This document shows positions 7,459 to 15,708 of a DNA stretch of 36,400 nucleotides, one piece after another. Source of the DNA: an uncultured Oscillibacter sp. Its GTDB lineage: Bacteria > Bacillota_A > Clostridia > Oscillospirales > Oscillospiraceae. Position numbers and translations under genes: made by a program. The notes below the pieces were generated by a model. The model made no database searches. It worked only from the letters and a program-made list of their open reading frames with translations, and had not been told where the DNA came from. Where the stretch lies: assembly GCA_951800675.1 (NCBI GenBank), contig CATOKC010000013.1:1-36400 (forward strand). Direction: 5' to 3'. Position 1 is the first letter of the stretch. Each line of letters opens with the position of its first letter.

Positions 7459-7469
7459 TACGTATGCAA
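7459..7469. promoter_or_regulatory. Candidate LacI-family half-operator O3 before tctC
   Basis: The 11-mer TACGTATGCAA is identical to the right part of O1. It lies 44 nt before the tctC start codon. The left half is not conserved. A separate palindrome TTGCGCAA (7445-7452) lies just before it. I see no clear -35/-10 pair in this 84-nt gap. Confidence 0.45.
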
Positions 7470-7513
7470 TCGCTAAGGCGATGCAGATAAAAAAGAAGAA
7501 AGGATCTAAGAAC

Positions 7514-8557
7514 ATGAAGAAGAAATTTGTACTTCTGCTGACCCTGGCCCTCATGCTGACGGCATTGGCAGCCTGCGGTGGACAAACGGAGAACTCCTCC
7601 GGCGGCGCACAGCCCCCCGCCGCATCCGATTCCTCCGGAGGGTCCTCCGATTCCTCCAGCGAAGCCGACGGCTATCCCAACAAGACGGTGACGGTAATCT
7701 GCCCCTGGGGCGTGGGCGGCGGCGCCGACACCATCACCCGCAAGATCACCCAAGTGGCGGAAAAGTATTTTGACCAGCCCATCATCGTAGAGAACCACAC
7801 CGGCGCTTCCGGCACCATTGGCGTGGGAGACGCCCTTGACGCCCCCGCTGACGGCTATACTCTGGTAACGGCCAACGGCCCCCTCTTCTCTCTGACGCCC
7901 AAGTACGTGGACGTTCAGTACACCCTGGACGACTTTACCATGCTGCGGGGAATGCGCACCGTCTCCCTGATGGTGGTGACCAATCCCAAGACCACGGGCT
8001 TCCAGTCCTTCGATGATATTCTGGGATATGGCAAGAGCCATAAGTTGACCTATGCAACCTCCTCCGGCCCGGGCGGCGACCAGTATGTGGTGGCATCCGC
8101 TGCCTTTATCTCCATGGGTATCGAGGCGGAACCGGTGGTGCTGGGCAGCGAGGCCGAGGTGGTAAACGCCGTGGCCTCCGGCCAGGTAGACCTGGGCCTG
8201 TGCACGCCTCCCTCTTACTACGCTTTCCAGGAGGAGGGAACCGCCTTGGCCGTGGCGACCTTCTATCCCGAGGATGTGGAGACCAAGTTCGGCACCGTGA
8301 AGTGCATGGAGAACTGGGGCATTGACGCTATTTTTGGCGGCATGGACTGTCTGGCGATCCGCTCCGACACGCCCCAGGCGATTATTGACAAGCTCAATGC
8401 CATGTTGGACGAGGTGTACGCCGATCCGGAGTTCACCGGCTATCTGGAGGAGATGGGCTATAATCTGTGGGACGCCAAGGGAGACGAGGTCCAGGCCTTC
8501 ATCGAAAATCAGATGGACAGTATGGAGCGCTATGTTGAGCTTCTGAACGCCCAGTAA
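7514..8557 (+). CDS. tctC: Tripartite tricarboxylate transporter substrate-binding lipoprotein (TctC/Bug family)
   Basis: A 347-residue extracytoplasmic binding protein. The lipoprotein signal is clear: MKKKFVLLLTLALMLTALAAC, with the lipobox Cys at residue 21, followed by a Ser/Gly-rich tether (about 22-52). The mature domain begins YPNKTVTVICPWGVGGGADTITRK, the Bug-family start where the glycine-rich loop binds a ligand carboxylate; GASGTIGVGDALDAPADGYTL is also typical. I chose ATG 7514 because it has AAAGGA upstream and gives a complete signal peptide. First gene of the transporter set tctC-tctB-tctA. It would deliver a di- or tricarboxylate or other organic acid to TctA/TctB; the actual ligand is unknown. 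Confidence 0.92.
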   Translation: MKKKFVLLLTLALMLTALAACGGQTENSSGGAQPPAASDSSGGSSDSSSEADGYPNKTVTVICPWGVGGGADTITRKITQVAEKYFDQPIIVENHTGASGTIGVGDALDAPADGYTLVTANGPLFSLTPKYVDVQYTLDDFTMLRGMRTVSLMVVTNPKTTGFQSFDDILGYGKSHKLTYATSSGPGGDQYVVASAAFISMGIEAEPVVLGSEAEVVNAVASGQVDLGLCTPPSYYAFQEEGTALAVATFYPEDVETKFGTVKCMENWGIDAIFGGMDCLAIRSDTPQAIIDKLNAMLDEVYADPEFTGYLEEMGYNLWDAKGDEVQAFIENQMDSMERYVELLNAQ

Positions 8558-8610
8558 AACGGAAGAACGGGCAGAGCCGCTGGAGACAGCGGCGCGGGAA
8601 GGAAGAGAAT

Positions 8611-9069
8611 ATGAAAATCAAACTTAACTCCAACATGGTCACCGGCGGGATCTTTCTGGCCATATCCGGCGTACTGTACGCCTTGCTTCCGTCGCAGATC
8701 AAGACCTATGAGACGGGCAGCATAACCGCGGCAACCGTTCCCACGATGCTGCTCCGCATTCTGCTGATATGCAGCGGGATCCTTCTGGTTCAGGGACTGC
8801 TGTCCAAGGAGAAAAAGGAATACTGCCTGGACGCGTCGCTGTTCCGGAGGGACGCCCTCAAGCGTCTGAAGCCCGCAATTTATATCGCCATGCTGCTGGC
8901 CTATGCGGTTTTGATGCCCCGCATTGGCTTCATCGTCGCCTCGCTGCTGCTGGCAAACGGCATCCTGGCCTATTTCGGCACGAGAAAATGGTGGTTTTAC
9001 ATGATTGCCTCCGCAAACGTATTTCTCGCTTACTTTCTCTTCCGGGCCATCAACGTCACATTGCCATAG
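8611..9069 (+). CDS. tctB: Tripartite tricarboxylate transporter small membrane subunit (TctB)
   Basis: A 152-residue membrane protein with about four hydrophobic segments (roughly 10-30, 40-66, 86-118 as a pair, 125-148), the size and topology of TctB. Sequence conservation in this family is low, so the call rests on topology plus position between tctC and tctA. RBS GGAAGG is a few nt upstream. It forms the membrane complex with TctA and has an assembly or coupling role. Confidence 0.85.
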   Translation: MKIKLNSNMVTGGIFLAISGVLYALLPSQIKTYETGSITAATVPTMLLRILLICSGILLVQGLLSKEKKEYCLDASLFRRDALKRLKPAIYIAMLLAYAVLMPRIGFIVASLLLANGILAYFGTRKWWFYMIASANVFLAYFLFRAINVTLP

Positions 9070-9084
9070 AGGAGGTAGGAGCGT

Positions 9085-10593
9085 ATGTTAGACTACATTC
9101 TGGCAGGCCTGAAGATGGCCGCCTCCTGGCAGAGCGTTCTGATGATTGCCCTGGGTCTGCTGTCGGGGATTGTGATCGGCGCAATTCCCGGTATGACAGC
9201 GGACATCGGCATCATCCTCTGTCTGCCCATGACCTACGCCATGGACCCGATTCCGGCCATGATGCTACTGCTGGGAATCTACTGCGGCGGAACCTACGGC
9301 GGCTCCATCACCGCCATCCTGATCAATACCCCCGGCACGCCGGCGAACGCGGCCACCACTCTGGACGGCTATCCCATGACCCTCCAGGGGAAATCTCTCA
9401 AGGCGCTGCAAATGGCGCTGTATGCCTCCTTCTTCGGCGGCATCGTCAGCGCGCTGATCTGCCTGTTCGCGGCGCCCGCCATTGCCCAGGTGGCCCAGAC
9501 CTTCGGCCCTCCGGAGTACTTCTGCATCACCTTCTTTGGCCTGAGCATCATAGCCAGCATCTCGGGAGACAACATCATCAAGGGGATCATGGGGGGCGTT
9601 ATCGGCATCTTCATCGCCCTGATCGGGCAGGACAGCGTCAGTGGTGTGGTGCGCTTCGCCTTTGGCAACCGCCGTTTGGCGGGAGGCATTCCCCTGCTAA
9701 CGGTGCTGGTGGGACTCTTCGCCCTGGCGGAGCTGCTGAGCCGCTCCGACTACGACCCCCGGAACGACCCCGCCAGAAAAACCAGGGTCAAGATTAGCCA
9801 GAAACGGGTGACCTGGGGGGAGATCAAGCGCTGTTTCCGGGCGTGGGTGGTGTCCAGTCTCATCGGTACGGTGGTGGGCGCGACTCCGGGGACCGGCGGC
9901 GGCATCGCGGCCTTCATCAGCTACGACCAGGCCAAGAAAATGTCCCGGAACGGAGACAACTTCGGCAAGGGAGAGATCGAGGGCGTGGCAGCCTCCGAGG
10001 CGGCCAACAACGCCACCACCGGCTCCACCCTGATTCCCCTGATGACCTTGGGCATTCCCGGGGACGGCTGCACGGCCATCCTGATCGGAGCGTTCATGTT
10101 ACAGGGCATGATTCCCGGCCCCTCCCTGTTCCGGGACCATCCGGGCACCCTGTACGGCATCATGCTGGGCCTGCTGCTGGTCAATGTCCTGATGCTGGTC
10201 TTCGGCCTGGCGCTGACGCCGCTGTACTCCAATATCTCCCGCATCCCCTACGAGCTGATGAGCGCATTGATCGTCGTCTACTGCGTGGCGGGCGTCTACT
10301 CCAATGAGGGCAGCACCTTCCATGTGCTGCTGGCGGTATGCATCGGCATAGCCTCCTTCCTGCTACGGAAGCTGGGCTTCTCCGTGGTGCCCATTATCCT
10401 GGGCGTGGTACTGGGGGATCTGGTGGAAACAAATTTCCGAAACTCCATGATTCTCTCCGGCGGCTCTCTCTCCATCTTTGTGACCCGGCCCTTCAGCCTA
10501 TTGTTCCTGATGCTGGCGCTGGTGTCAATCGGCTCGTTCTTCTACAAGTCGATCAAAAAATACGCGAAGCGCAGCGCCTCTGCGCAGAAGTGA
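9085..10593 (+). CDS. tctA: Tripartite tricarboxylate transporter large permease (TctA)
   Basis: A 502-residue polytopic membrane protein of the TctA family, the ion-coupled channel of the transporter. Two internal repeats carry the typical glycine/proline signatures: GIVIGAIPGMTADIGI with TYGGSITAILINTPGTP in the first half, and GTVVGATPGTGGGIAAFISY with EAANNATTGSTLIPLMTLGIPG in the second. Length is normal. It begins 15 nt after tctB with a strong GAGGAGG. Uptake of carboxylates is driven by a cation gradient in characterised systems. A second tctA at 34864-36390 belongs to a different cluster. Confidence 0.95.
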   Translation: MLDYILAGLKMAASWQSVLMIALGLLSGIVIGAIPGMTADIGIILCLPMTYAMDPIPAMMLLLGIYCGGTYGGSITAILINTPGTPANAATTLDGYPMTLQGKSLKALQMALYASFFGGIVSALICLFAAPAIAQVAQTFGPPEYFCITFFGLSIIASISGDNIIKGIMGGVIGIFIALIGQDSVSGVVRFAFGNRRLAGGIPLLTVLVGLFALAELLSRSDYDPRNDPARKTRVKISQKRVTWGEIKRCFRAWVVSSLIGTVVGATPGTGGGIAAFISYDQAKKMSRNGDNFGKGEIEGVAASEAANNATTGSTLIPLMTLGIPGDGCTAILIGAFMLQGMIPGPSLFRDHPGTLYGIMLGLLLVNVLMLVFGLALTPLYSNISRIPYELMSALIVVYCVAGVYSNEGSTFHVLLAVCIGIASFLLRKLGFSVVPIILGVVLGDLVETNFRNSMILSGGSLSIFVTRPFSLLFLMLALVSIGSFFYKSIKKYAKRSASAQK

Positions 10594-10612
10594 CAAAACG
10601 AGGGTAAGCGAA

Positions 10613-11887
10613 ATGAAATACATAACGGAACCAAGCAGAAAAATCCCCGTGGCTGCAGAGACCGACGTGTTGGTGGTAGGCGGTGGCCCCGCTGGCTTTG
10701 GTGCGGCGCTCCACGCGGCCCGGGAAGGTAGCAAAGTAATGCTAATCGAGCAGTACGGGGCCATAGGCGGCGTCGCCACCTGCGGCATCATGAGCCACTG
10801 GACCGGCCGGCAGGAGGGTGGCTGCTTTGCGGAGCTGCGGGAAAAAGCCCGGGACTGCGAGAGCGAGCAGGTCATCAACCCGGAGAAGCTGCGGATTCAG
10901 ATGCTGGATATGCTGTACACCGCCGGTGTCGACGTACAGCTTTACACGGCTTTCAGCGATGTCATCATGGAGGGGAGCCGTGTGGTCGGCGTGATTACGG
11001 AGAGCAAGTCCGGCAGGGAGGCGGTTCTCTGCCGGATGCTGGTGGACTCCACTGGGGATGGCGATGTGGCGGCCCGGGCCGGGGCTCCCTTTGAAAAGGG
11101 CCGGGCGGACGGCGGAATGCAGCCCATGACGATCATGTTCAAGGTGGCCGGAGTGGATATGGACCGGGCGCTGTTCTTCTGGGGCATGGAGGACACCGTC
11201 CAGCTCCCGGAGGGGGACCTGCAGACCCTGGGGCGGGAGAAGCTGCCCAAGCCCGCCGGACACATCCTGCTCTATCCCTCCTCCATTCCCGGCGTGGTGA
11301 CGATTAACATGACCAACGCCATCGATATGGACGGGACCAATGTCCGGGACCTGAACCATGCGGAGTACATTTGCAGGAATCAAATTCCGCAGATCATCGA
11401 CTTTTTGCACCGCTATGTCCCCGGCTATGAAGGCTGTTACCTGATTGACAGCGCAGATGTAATTGGCGTGCGGGAGACCCGGCGCTTCCAGGCACACTAC
11501 CAATTGAATGAGGATGACATTTCCCAGGCACGGGTGTTCGACGACTGGGTGGTAACCAAGTCCAATTTCTTTTTCGACCTTCACAACGTGGAGGGGGCGG
11601 GGCTGGACGCTATCGCGGAGTATAAAACCTTTAAGCAGTCCAAGCCCTATACCATTCCCCTGCGCTGCTTTGTACCCCGGGAGATCGAGGGATTGCTGCT
11701 GAACGGCAGAAACATCTCCGGCACTCACAAAGCCCATTCCAGCTATCGAGTCATGCCCATCGTGATGAACATGGGCCACGCCATGGGAATTGTGGCGTCC
11801 ATGTGTACGGAGCAGAACAAGGGACCGCTGGAGCTGGACATTGAGGAGATCCATCAGCGGCTGCGCCGGACAAACGTGACATTATGA
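10613..11887 (+). CDS. FAD-dependent oxidoreductase (FAD_oxidored-type)
   Basis: A 424-residue flavoprotein. The Rossmann dinucleotide motif GGGPAG is at residues 23-28 (TDVLVVGGGPAGFGAALHAAREG), followed by the acidic end of strand two at IEQ and by GGVATCGIM. A second FAD-contact region is DSTGDGDVAARAG (about 144-156). The C-terminal NGRNISGTHKAHSSYRVMP resembles the end of the FAD-dependent oxidoreductase family that includes many uncharacterised Clostridia proteins. It follows tctA by 19 nt, so is likely cotranscribed and acts on the imported acid or a product (oxidation or reduction of a C-C or C-O bond). There is no signal peptide; it should be cytosolic. The electron partner is unknown. 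Confidence 0.8.
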   Translation: MKYITEPSRKIPVAAETDVLVVGGGPAGFGAALHAAREGSKVMLIEQYGAIGGVATCGIMSHWTGRQEGGCFAELREKARDCESEQVINPEKLRIQMLDMLYTAGVDVQLYTAFSDVIMEGSRVVGVITESKSGREAVLCRMLVDSTGDGDVAARAGAPFEKGRADGGMQPMTIMFKVAGVDMDRALFFWGMEDTVQLPEGDLQTLGREKLPKPAGHILLYPSSIPGVVTINMTNAIDMDGTNVRDLNHAEYICRNQIPQIIDFLHRYVPGYEGCYLIDSADVIGVRETRRFQAHYQLNEDDISQARVFDDWVVTKSNFFFDLHNVEGAGLDAIAEYKTFKQSKPYTIPLRCFVPREIEGLLLNGRNISGTHKAHSSYRVMPIVMNMGHAMGIVASMCTEQNKGPLELDIEEIHQRLRRTNVTL

Positions 11888-11935
11888 GCAGGAAAGGAGT
11901 CGGCGGTTTGCGGGCGCGAACCGCAAGATGAAGCT

Positions 11936-12730
11936 ATGCGGAACAAAATGACAAGGCCCGCGGCGCCCTGTGCCGCCCTGGCCGGCGGCGTTGCGGCACT
12001 GGGCCGGGCGGCGGCTGCGGTGTACGGAACGGGGAAGACCGTTCAATATCGGAATGCGGACGGCGGCTATGTGACCACGGCCTCCTTCGGGGAGCTTCTG
12101 CGGGAGGCCGTCTTCAGCGACGAGGATATGGCCCGGGCGGCTGCGCTGCTTCTGGCAGGAAACCTGCCAGAACAAGGCGTAAAGACGGCGCTGATTCTGC
12201 TAAGCGCCCTTTTGGAGCGCGGCACCCAAGCCGGGTGCGCGGAAGAGACGTGGCGGCAGGTATTCACCCTGCTGGACTACGGCGCCACCTTCACGGAGCG
12301 AGTAGCGGCAGAGAATGGCGGGCAGGTGGTCGGCGGCGGGCTGACGCTGTTGACGCTGTGCAGGCCCGTGCGGAAGTACGCACGGGAGCACCAGTGGGAA
12401 CTGGCGGCAGACGTGGTTATCTACGGGTTGGAGCAGCCTCTTCTGCGTCTGGCAGAGGCGACGGGCTTTGACGGCTACGCAGTCTTTGAACGGGTGAAGG
12501 CTCTGGCGCCCAACCAATTTTTTAGTCTGCACCAGGTCGGCATCGAGCGCTCTATCCAGGTAGATCCGACCCACACAGACTACATCCGGGTGGGCCTGGA
12601 TCTGGAAAAAGGGACCGTGCGGGACCTGCTGGAAGCGGGCGTCCTGGAGGACGGAGCTCTGATCCGTCAGGTGTTGGCTTTTGTGCGGGAGCGGGGCGAG
12701 GCGTTGTTGGGAGTGGCGGACATTCTCTGA
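11936..12730 (+). CDS. Unrecognised protein at the end of the transporter operon
   Basis: 264 residues, Ala/Leu-rich and mostly helical, with no family I can name and no signal peptide beyond a weakly hydrophobic N-terminus. Recognisable landmarks: a conserved-looking GGYVTTASFGELL (about 40-52), TERVAAENGGQVVGGGLTLLTLCRPVRKYAREH (with a short break at 130-137), and HTDYIRVGLDLEKGTVRDLLE (about 209-229). It starts 48 nt after the oxidoreductase gene; ATG 11936 lacks a good SD, while an AAAGGAG stands 36 nt upstream, so the true start or translation mode is uncertain. Position suggests a role in metabolism of the imported compound. Terminator 12900-12942 follows. Confidence 0.6.
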   Translation: MRNKMTRPAAPCAALAGGVAALGRAAAAVYGTGKTVQYRNADGGYVTTASFGELLREAVFSDEDMARAAALLLAGNLPEQGVKTALILLSALLERGTQAGCAEETWRQVFTLLDYGATFTERVAAENGGQVVGGGLTLLTLCRPVRKYAREHQWELAADVVIYGLEQPLLRLAEATGFDGYAVFERVKALAPNQFFSLHQVGIERSIQVDPTHTDYIRVGLDLEKGTVRDLLEAGVLEDGALIRQVLAFVRERGEALLGVADIL

Positions 12731-12899
12731 CGGAAGCGGTGCTGCTCTTCAGAGTTCCATGCGTTTTCCCAGAAACTCTCCAGACAAAGCTCTTCCATAA
12801 TATCTCTACTCTTTTTTGCTCGCCTCCGTCTTGAAATAAAGTGCAGAGATACCAAAAACCTATGCACTTCGCTGAATGGATTGACTCTCATTGTTATGT

Positions 12900-12942
12900 A
12901 GAATGCAGCTATCCTCACAAAGGAGGATAGCTGCATTCTTTT
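12900..12942 (+). terminator. Terminator of the element's transporter operon
   Basis: Perfect 17-bp stem (12900-12916 with 12923-12939), 6-nt loop ACAAAG, then TTTT. It lies about 170 nt after the last gene of the operon. Such a long perfect stem may also act on the opposite strand. Confidence 0.8.
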
Positions 12943-14344
12943 CGGTTATGTTGCGGGTATCCGTTTGTGATATAATGGCAGCAAGCACTGCAAACTTGTT
13001 CCTTCTGTTTTACAGCTCGACTGGTTGCTATAAGTCAAACCGCGGTTTTTTACTAAAGGCGGTGTTCATTGCTTTGCGCCCAGGTACTTCATTTGCATAA
13101 CCCTGCGAAGATTTGTGCCAAGCAGCAGTGCTTATTTTACCACGAAAGGCCGTTGCGTTCTTCCCACGGATCGATAAAGGACACCTGCTTTTCCATTGTC
13201 CGGTGCATATCGGGATTATACCGGAAGGGGTGCAGCTGTGTAACTGTTCCCGTTCCAGCGTGAAGTGAGCGCTCCATAAACTGCGGGAACAGGGGGTATC
13301 GATGTAAAAAGCAAAGCACAAGCTCTCCATAGCGGCGCCACTGCCATACACCTACAACAGATACGATCCTGCTGGCCCAGAGCGAGTGGAAAGGTCCTTA
13401 GGGAACCGAAAAATGTATGTATTAAAAGGCTACCTCTGTTTACTCTCTGCGTTATGCTCTGGCGAGGGAGTATTTCTATAAATTTCTATAATGCCAACGC
13501 TACGCCTTGTGAGCCGCTCTGTGCAGCGGGACAGCGGCAGTAACATCCTACACCCGTAAAGTGGCAAAGCCCCTCGCTGGACAACTGAGAGCGTCATAGA
13601 AGCAATGCACAAGGGGCAACGCCTGCCGCCAAGCGCACTCACAGAACGCGCATCAATGTGCAACACCCGAGTCACCACAAAAACAGGCGGTCGAAAAAAG
13701 TGCAGGATAAAGGCGTGGCGCCTTGCGCCGCCACGCCGGATGACGCCGGCCCGCAGTGCGGGCCGAAGAAGCGGAAAACAAGAGCTTTTGGCGGAATACC
13801 GTTATTCTTTCAAGGCTTTTGCGCAATTGATCATGTGACGTCAAATATGGGAAACGATTCTCAGTTTGACGTCTTGCTGCCCTCAGTGCTTACAGCGACA
13901 ACGAATTCAGCGGTGTCAACTGTGGCTTGGCAGAGAAATTCCCGGCTTTTCTGTAAACGGGGAGAGCGGCGGTATCAAAATAGTGCAGAGAAAAAGAAAG
14001 CCCGCCAACGATGCCTGTGTCCTCCGTATTTCAGCGTGTGAGCCGCTGTATGCGGTTTTGTGGCGATAGCCCATGATATCCCTCTCCAGCAGACATACCG
14101 CTGTGTTGGGGCTTTGTGGGCAATTGGAAATGAGGATGAAAAGCCGGGGTAATTCGTCTACGGATTGCACCACCGTCTTCAAAGAGAGCGCGGCACGCCT
14201 TTTTGCCCATCCCAAACCCATATTGATGGGTACAGGCAGTGCAAAGACTGCGTCGCCTAATCAAAGAACAGACCGTTTTTCTCTCTGCTTTCTCCTCTCC
14301 ACAAACTGTGAATTTTCTGATAACACTCCCCAAAATCACTGGCT
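12943..14344. other. 1.4-kb gene-poor stretch inside the element
   Basis: No convincing coding region. A perfect -10 hexamer TATAAT is at about 12971 without a well-placed -35. The minus strand near 13140-13320 reads an open stretch with FLHRYPLFPQFMERS and MEKQVSFIDPWEERNGLSW that could be a fragment of a lost gene, and 14030-14340 (minus) is open for about 100 codons, but neither has a recognisable family, a good start or consistent codon use. Two GC-rich hairpins lie at 13712-13764. I take the region as decayed material or unknown non-coding sequence. Confidence 0.5.
13712..13764. repeat. Tandem GC-rich hairpins
   Basis: Stem 1: GGCGTGGCG 13712-13720 with CGCCACGCC 13729-13737. Stem 2: GGCCCGC 13748-13754 with GCGGGCC 13758-13764, loop AGT. 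They stand out from the lower-GC surroundings. No T-run follows either. Function unknown. Confidence 0.5.
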
Positions 14345-14380
14345 ATTCAGCGAGGCTACTGGTAATGTGTGTCGCTGAAT
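14345..14380 (+). promoter_or_regulatory. Inverted repeat directly before the integrase SD
   Basis: ATTCAGCGA (14345-14353) and TCGCTGAAT (14372-14380) are perfect inverted copies. The right arm abuts the AGGAGG (14381-14386) of the integrase gene. It could be an operator for control of integrase or an mRNA hairpin affecting its translation. Confidence 0.5.
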
Positions 14381-14395
14381 AGGAGGCGATATGCA

Positions 14396-15538
14396 ATGGC
14401 AAAGCGCAGAGCGAATGGAGAAGGCAGTATCCGTAAACGGAAGGATGGCCGCTGGGAGGGGCGCTACACAGCGGGACGCGACCCGGTAACCGGGAAGGTG
14501 ATCTACAAAAACGTCCTCGGCAAAACACAAGCGGAGGTCAAGGAAAAGCTCAAAGCAGCTATTGAGAAGAGCGCGGTACGAACTGTGAATACTGAACACT
14601 ACACTGTGGGCCAATGGCTGGACACTTGGATGGAGAACTATGCCAAGCTCCAGGTCCGAGCCTCGTCCTACAAGACCTACCAGGGCTTCATCGACAACCA
14701 CATCAAACCCACCCTGGGAAATGTCTCGCTGGAAAAGTTGGCGGCAATGGAGCTTCAGAAATTGTACAAGCATCTGCTGGAAAGCGGCAGGGTGGAATGC
14801 ACAGAAGCCAGAAACAAACCTAAGGGGCTCAGTATTAAGACGGTGCGGAACATTAACCAGATGATTTCCTCCGCCCTGAACTGCGCCGTAGAACAATACC
14901 TGATCCCCGCTAATCCTACGAAAGGCTGTGTCCTGCCAAAGCTGGAGAGGAAGGAAATGAAAATCCTGCCGCTGGAGAGTCTGGGCGCCTTCTTCGAGGA
15001 GGCACGGCGCAGCGGTGTATTTGAGCTGTACTACATCGACCTCGCAACTGGCCTCAGGCGGGGAGAACTGCTGGGGTTGAAATGGAGCGACATTGATCTG
15101 GACAAGGGCATCATCCATGTCCGGCGGCAGATCCTCCGTCAAAACGGAAAAGTGATAGAAGCGCCCTTGAAGACAAAAAACTCCTACCGCAGCATAGCGA
15201 TAGGAGCGGACGCCATCAAAGTCCTCAAGGGCATGGAGCAGAAAGACGAGTACGTATTCCCCTCTCCATACGGAGGCCCCATGTCCCCGGACAGCGTCCT
15301 CCATATGCTCCAGAGGGTGCTGAAACGGGCTGGACTGGAGCGGATACGCTTCCATGACCTTCGTCACACATTCTCCGTGCTGGCGCTGCAAAATGGAGTG
15401 GACGTGAAAACCCTGTCCTCCATGCTGGGCCATTACTCCGCAGGTTTCACCCTCGATACCTACGCCCACGTAACCAGCTCCATGCAGAAGCAGGCGGCGA
15501 ACGCGGTGGGGAGCTTCCTCTCCGGTACGCTCCGGTGA
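14396..15538 (+). CDS. int: Tyrosine recombinase / integrase of the element
   Basis: 380 residues with full domain order: N-terminal arm-type DNA-binding domain (about 5-50, GEGSIRKRKDGRWEGRYTAG), SAM-like core-binding domain (about 68-170), and catalytic domain (about 190-370). Catalytic residues are all visible: Arg221 (ATGLRRGE), His320 and Arg323 (HDLRHTF), His346 (LGHYS) and nucleophile Tyr356 (DTYAHV); a candidate Lys is at 259 or 261. ATG 14396 has AGGAGG 9 nt upstream; the frame is open a little further but without an SD. The gene lies next to the tRNA-Arg attachment site, so it should catalyse integration and excision there. It looks intact. Confidence 0.95.
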   Translation: MAKRRANGEGSIRKRKDGRWEGRYTAGRDPVTGKVIYKNVLGKTQAEVKEKLKAAIEKSAVRTVNTEHYTVGQWLDTWMENYAKLQVRASSYKTYQGFIDNHIKPTLGNVSLEKLAAMELQKLYKHLLESGRVECTEARNKPKGLSIKTVRNINQMISSALNCAVEQYLIPANPTKGCVLPKLERKEMKILPLESLGAFFEEARRSGVFELYYIDLATGLRRGELLGLKWSDIDLDKGIIHVRRQILRQNGKVIEAPLKTKNSYRSIAIGADAIKVLKGMEQKDEYVFPSPYGGPMSPDSVLHMLQRVLKRAGLERIRFHDLRHTFSVLALQNGVDVKTLSSMLGHYSAGFTLDTYAHVTSSMQKQAANAVGSFLSGTLR

Positions 15539-15628
15539 TTTCCGCTCCAGGTTCCCGTATGGGTCACGGCTTGGGTCAACTGTCCACCGCAAAATCTAAC
15601 CACCAGAAAAAGTGATGAAAACAAAGGC

Positions 15629-15663
15629 AAATCCACGGAAATTCAACGAATTTCCGTGGATTT
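15629..15663 (-). terminator. Terminator downstream of tRNA-Arg, supplied by the element
   Basis: Perfect 15-bp stem (15629-15643 with 15649-15663), 5-nt loop. It directly follows the tRNA 3' end on the minus strand, with the last stem base shared with the encoded CCA, and T-rich sequence after it. It replaces the ancestral terminator now at 5164-5200. It also lies after the integrase gene on the plus strand. Confidence 0.65.
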
Positions 15664-15708
15664 GGTACGCCCTGAGGGATTCGAACCCCCGGCCTTCTGG
15701 TCCGTAGC
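15663..15708 (-). repeat. Right attachment site (attR) within tRNA-Arg
   Basis: 46 bp identical and in the same orientation to 5205-5250. The identity stops at 15709 (C here, T at 5251) and at the base before 15663 is T against A. The crossover lies inside the tRNA 3' half, and the gene is kept intact on this side. Confidence 0.9.

Larger units (their letters stand above)
5205..15708. mobile_element. Integrated element in tRNA-Arg(ACG) carrying a tricarboxylate transporter
   Basis: Two identical 46-bp direct repeats (5205-5250 and 15663-15708) bound the region; the repeat-to-repeat distance is 10,458 bp. Both consist of the tRNA-Arg 3' part from the anticodon loop to the encoded CCA. The right copy is inside the complete tRNA gene, the left copy is a remnant. 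A tyrosine recombinase gene ends 124 bp from the right copy, as is normal for elements that use tRNA 3' ends. Cargo: LacI regulator, tctC-tctB-tctA, FAD oxidoreductase, one unknown gene, and a decayed hicAB pair. I see no relaxase, type IV secretion, replication or phage structural gene, so it is best called a small non-conjugative integrative element. No excisionase was recognised either. Confidence 0.85.

Noticed and set aside
12667..12936. An 89-codon minus-strand frame across the end of the transporter operon
   Set aside because: It overlaps the 3' end of the unknown gene and the terminator hairpin, has no SD and no family.
13137..13319. A possible transposase fragment on the minus strand
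   Set aside because: A few residues (FIDPWEERNGLSW) look protein-like, but no transposase motif, DDE residues or inverted terminal repeats could be found.
5205..15708. A prophage or conjugative element
   Set aside because: No capsid, tail, terminase, relaxase, coupling protein or type IV secretion gene is present, and the size is small; only the integrase and attachment sites support mobility.
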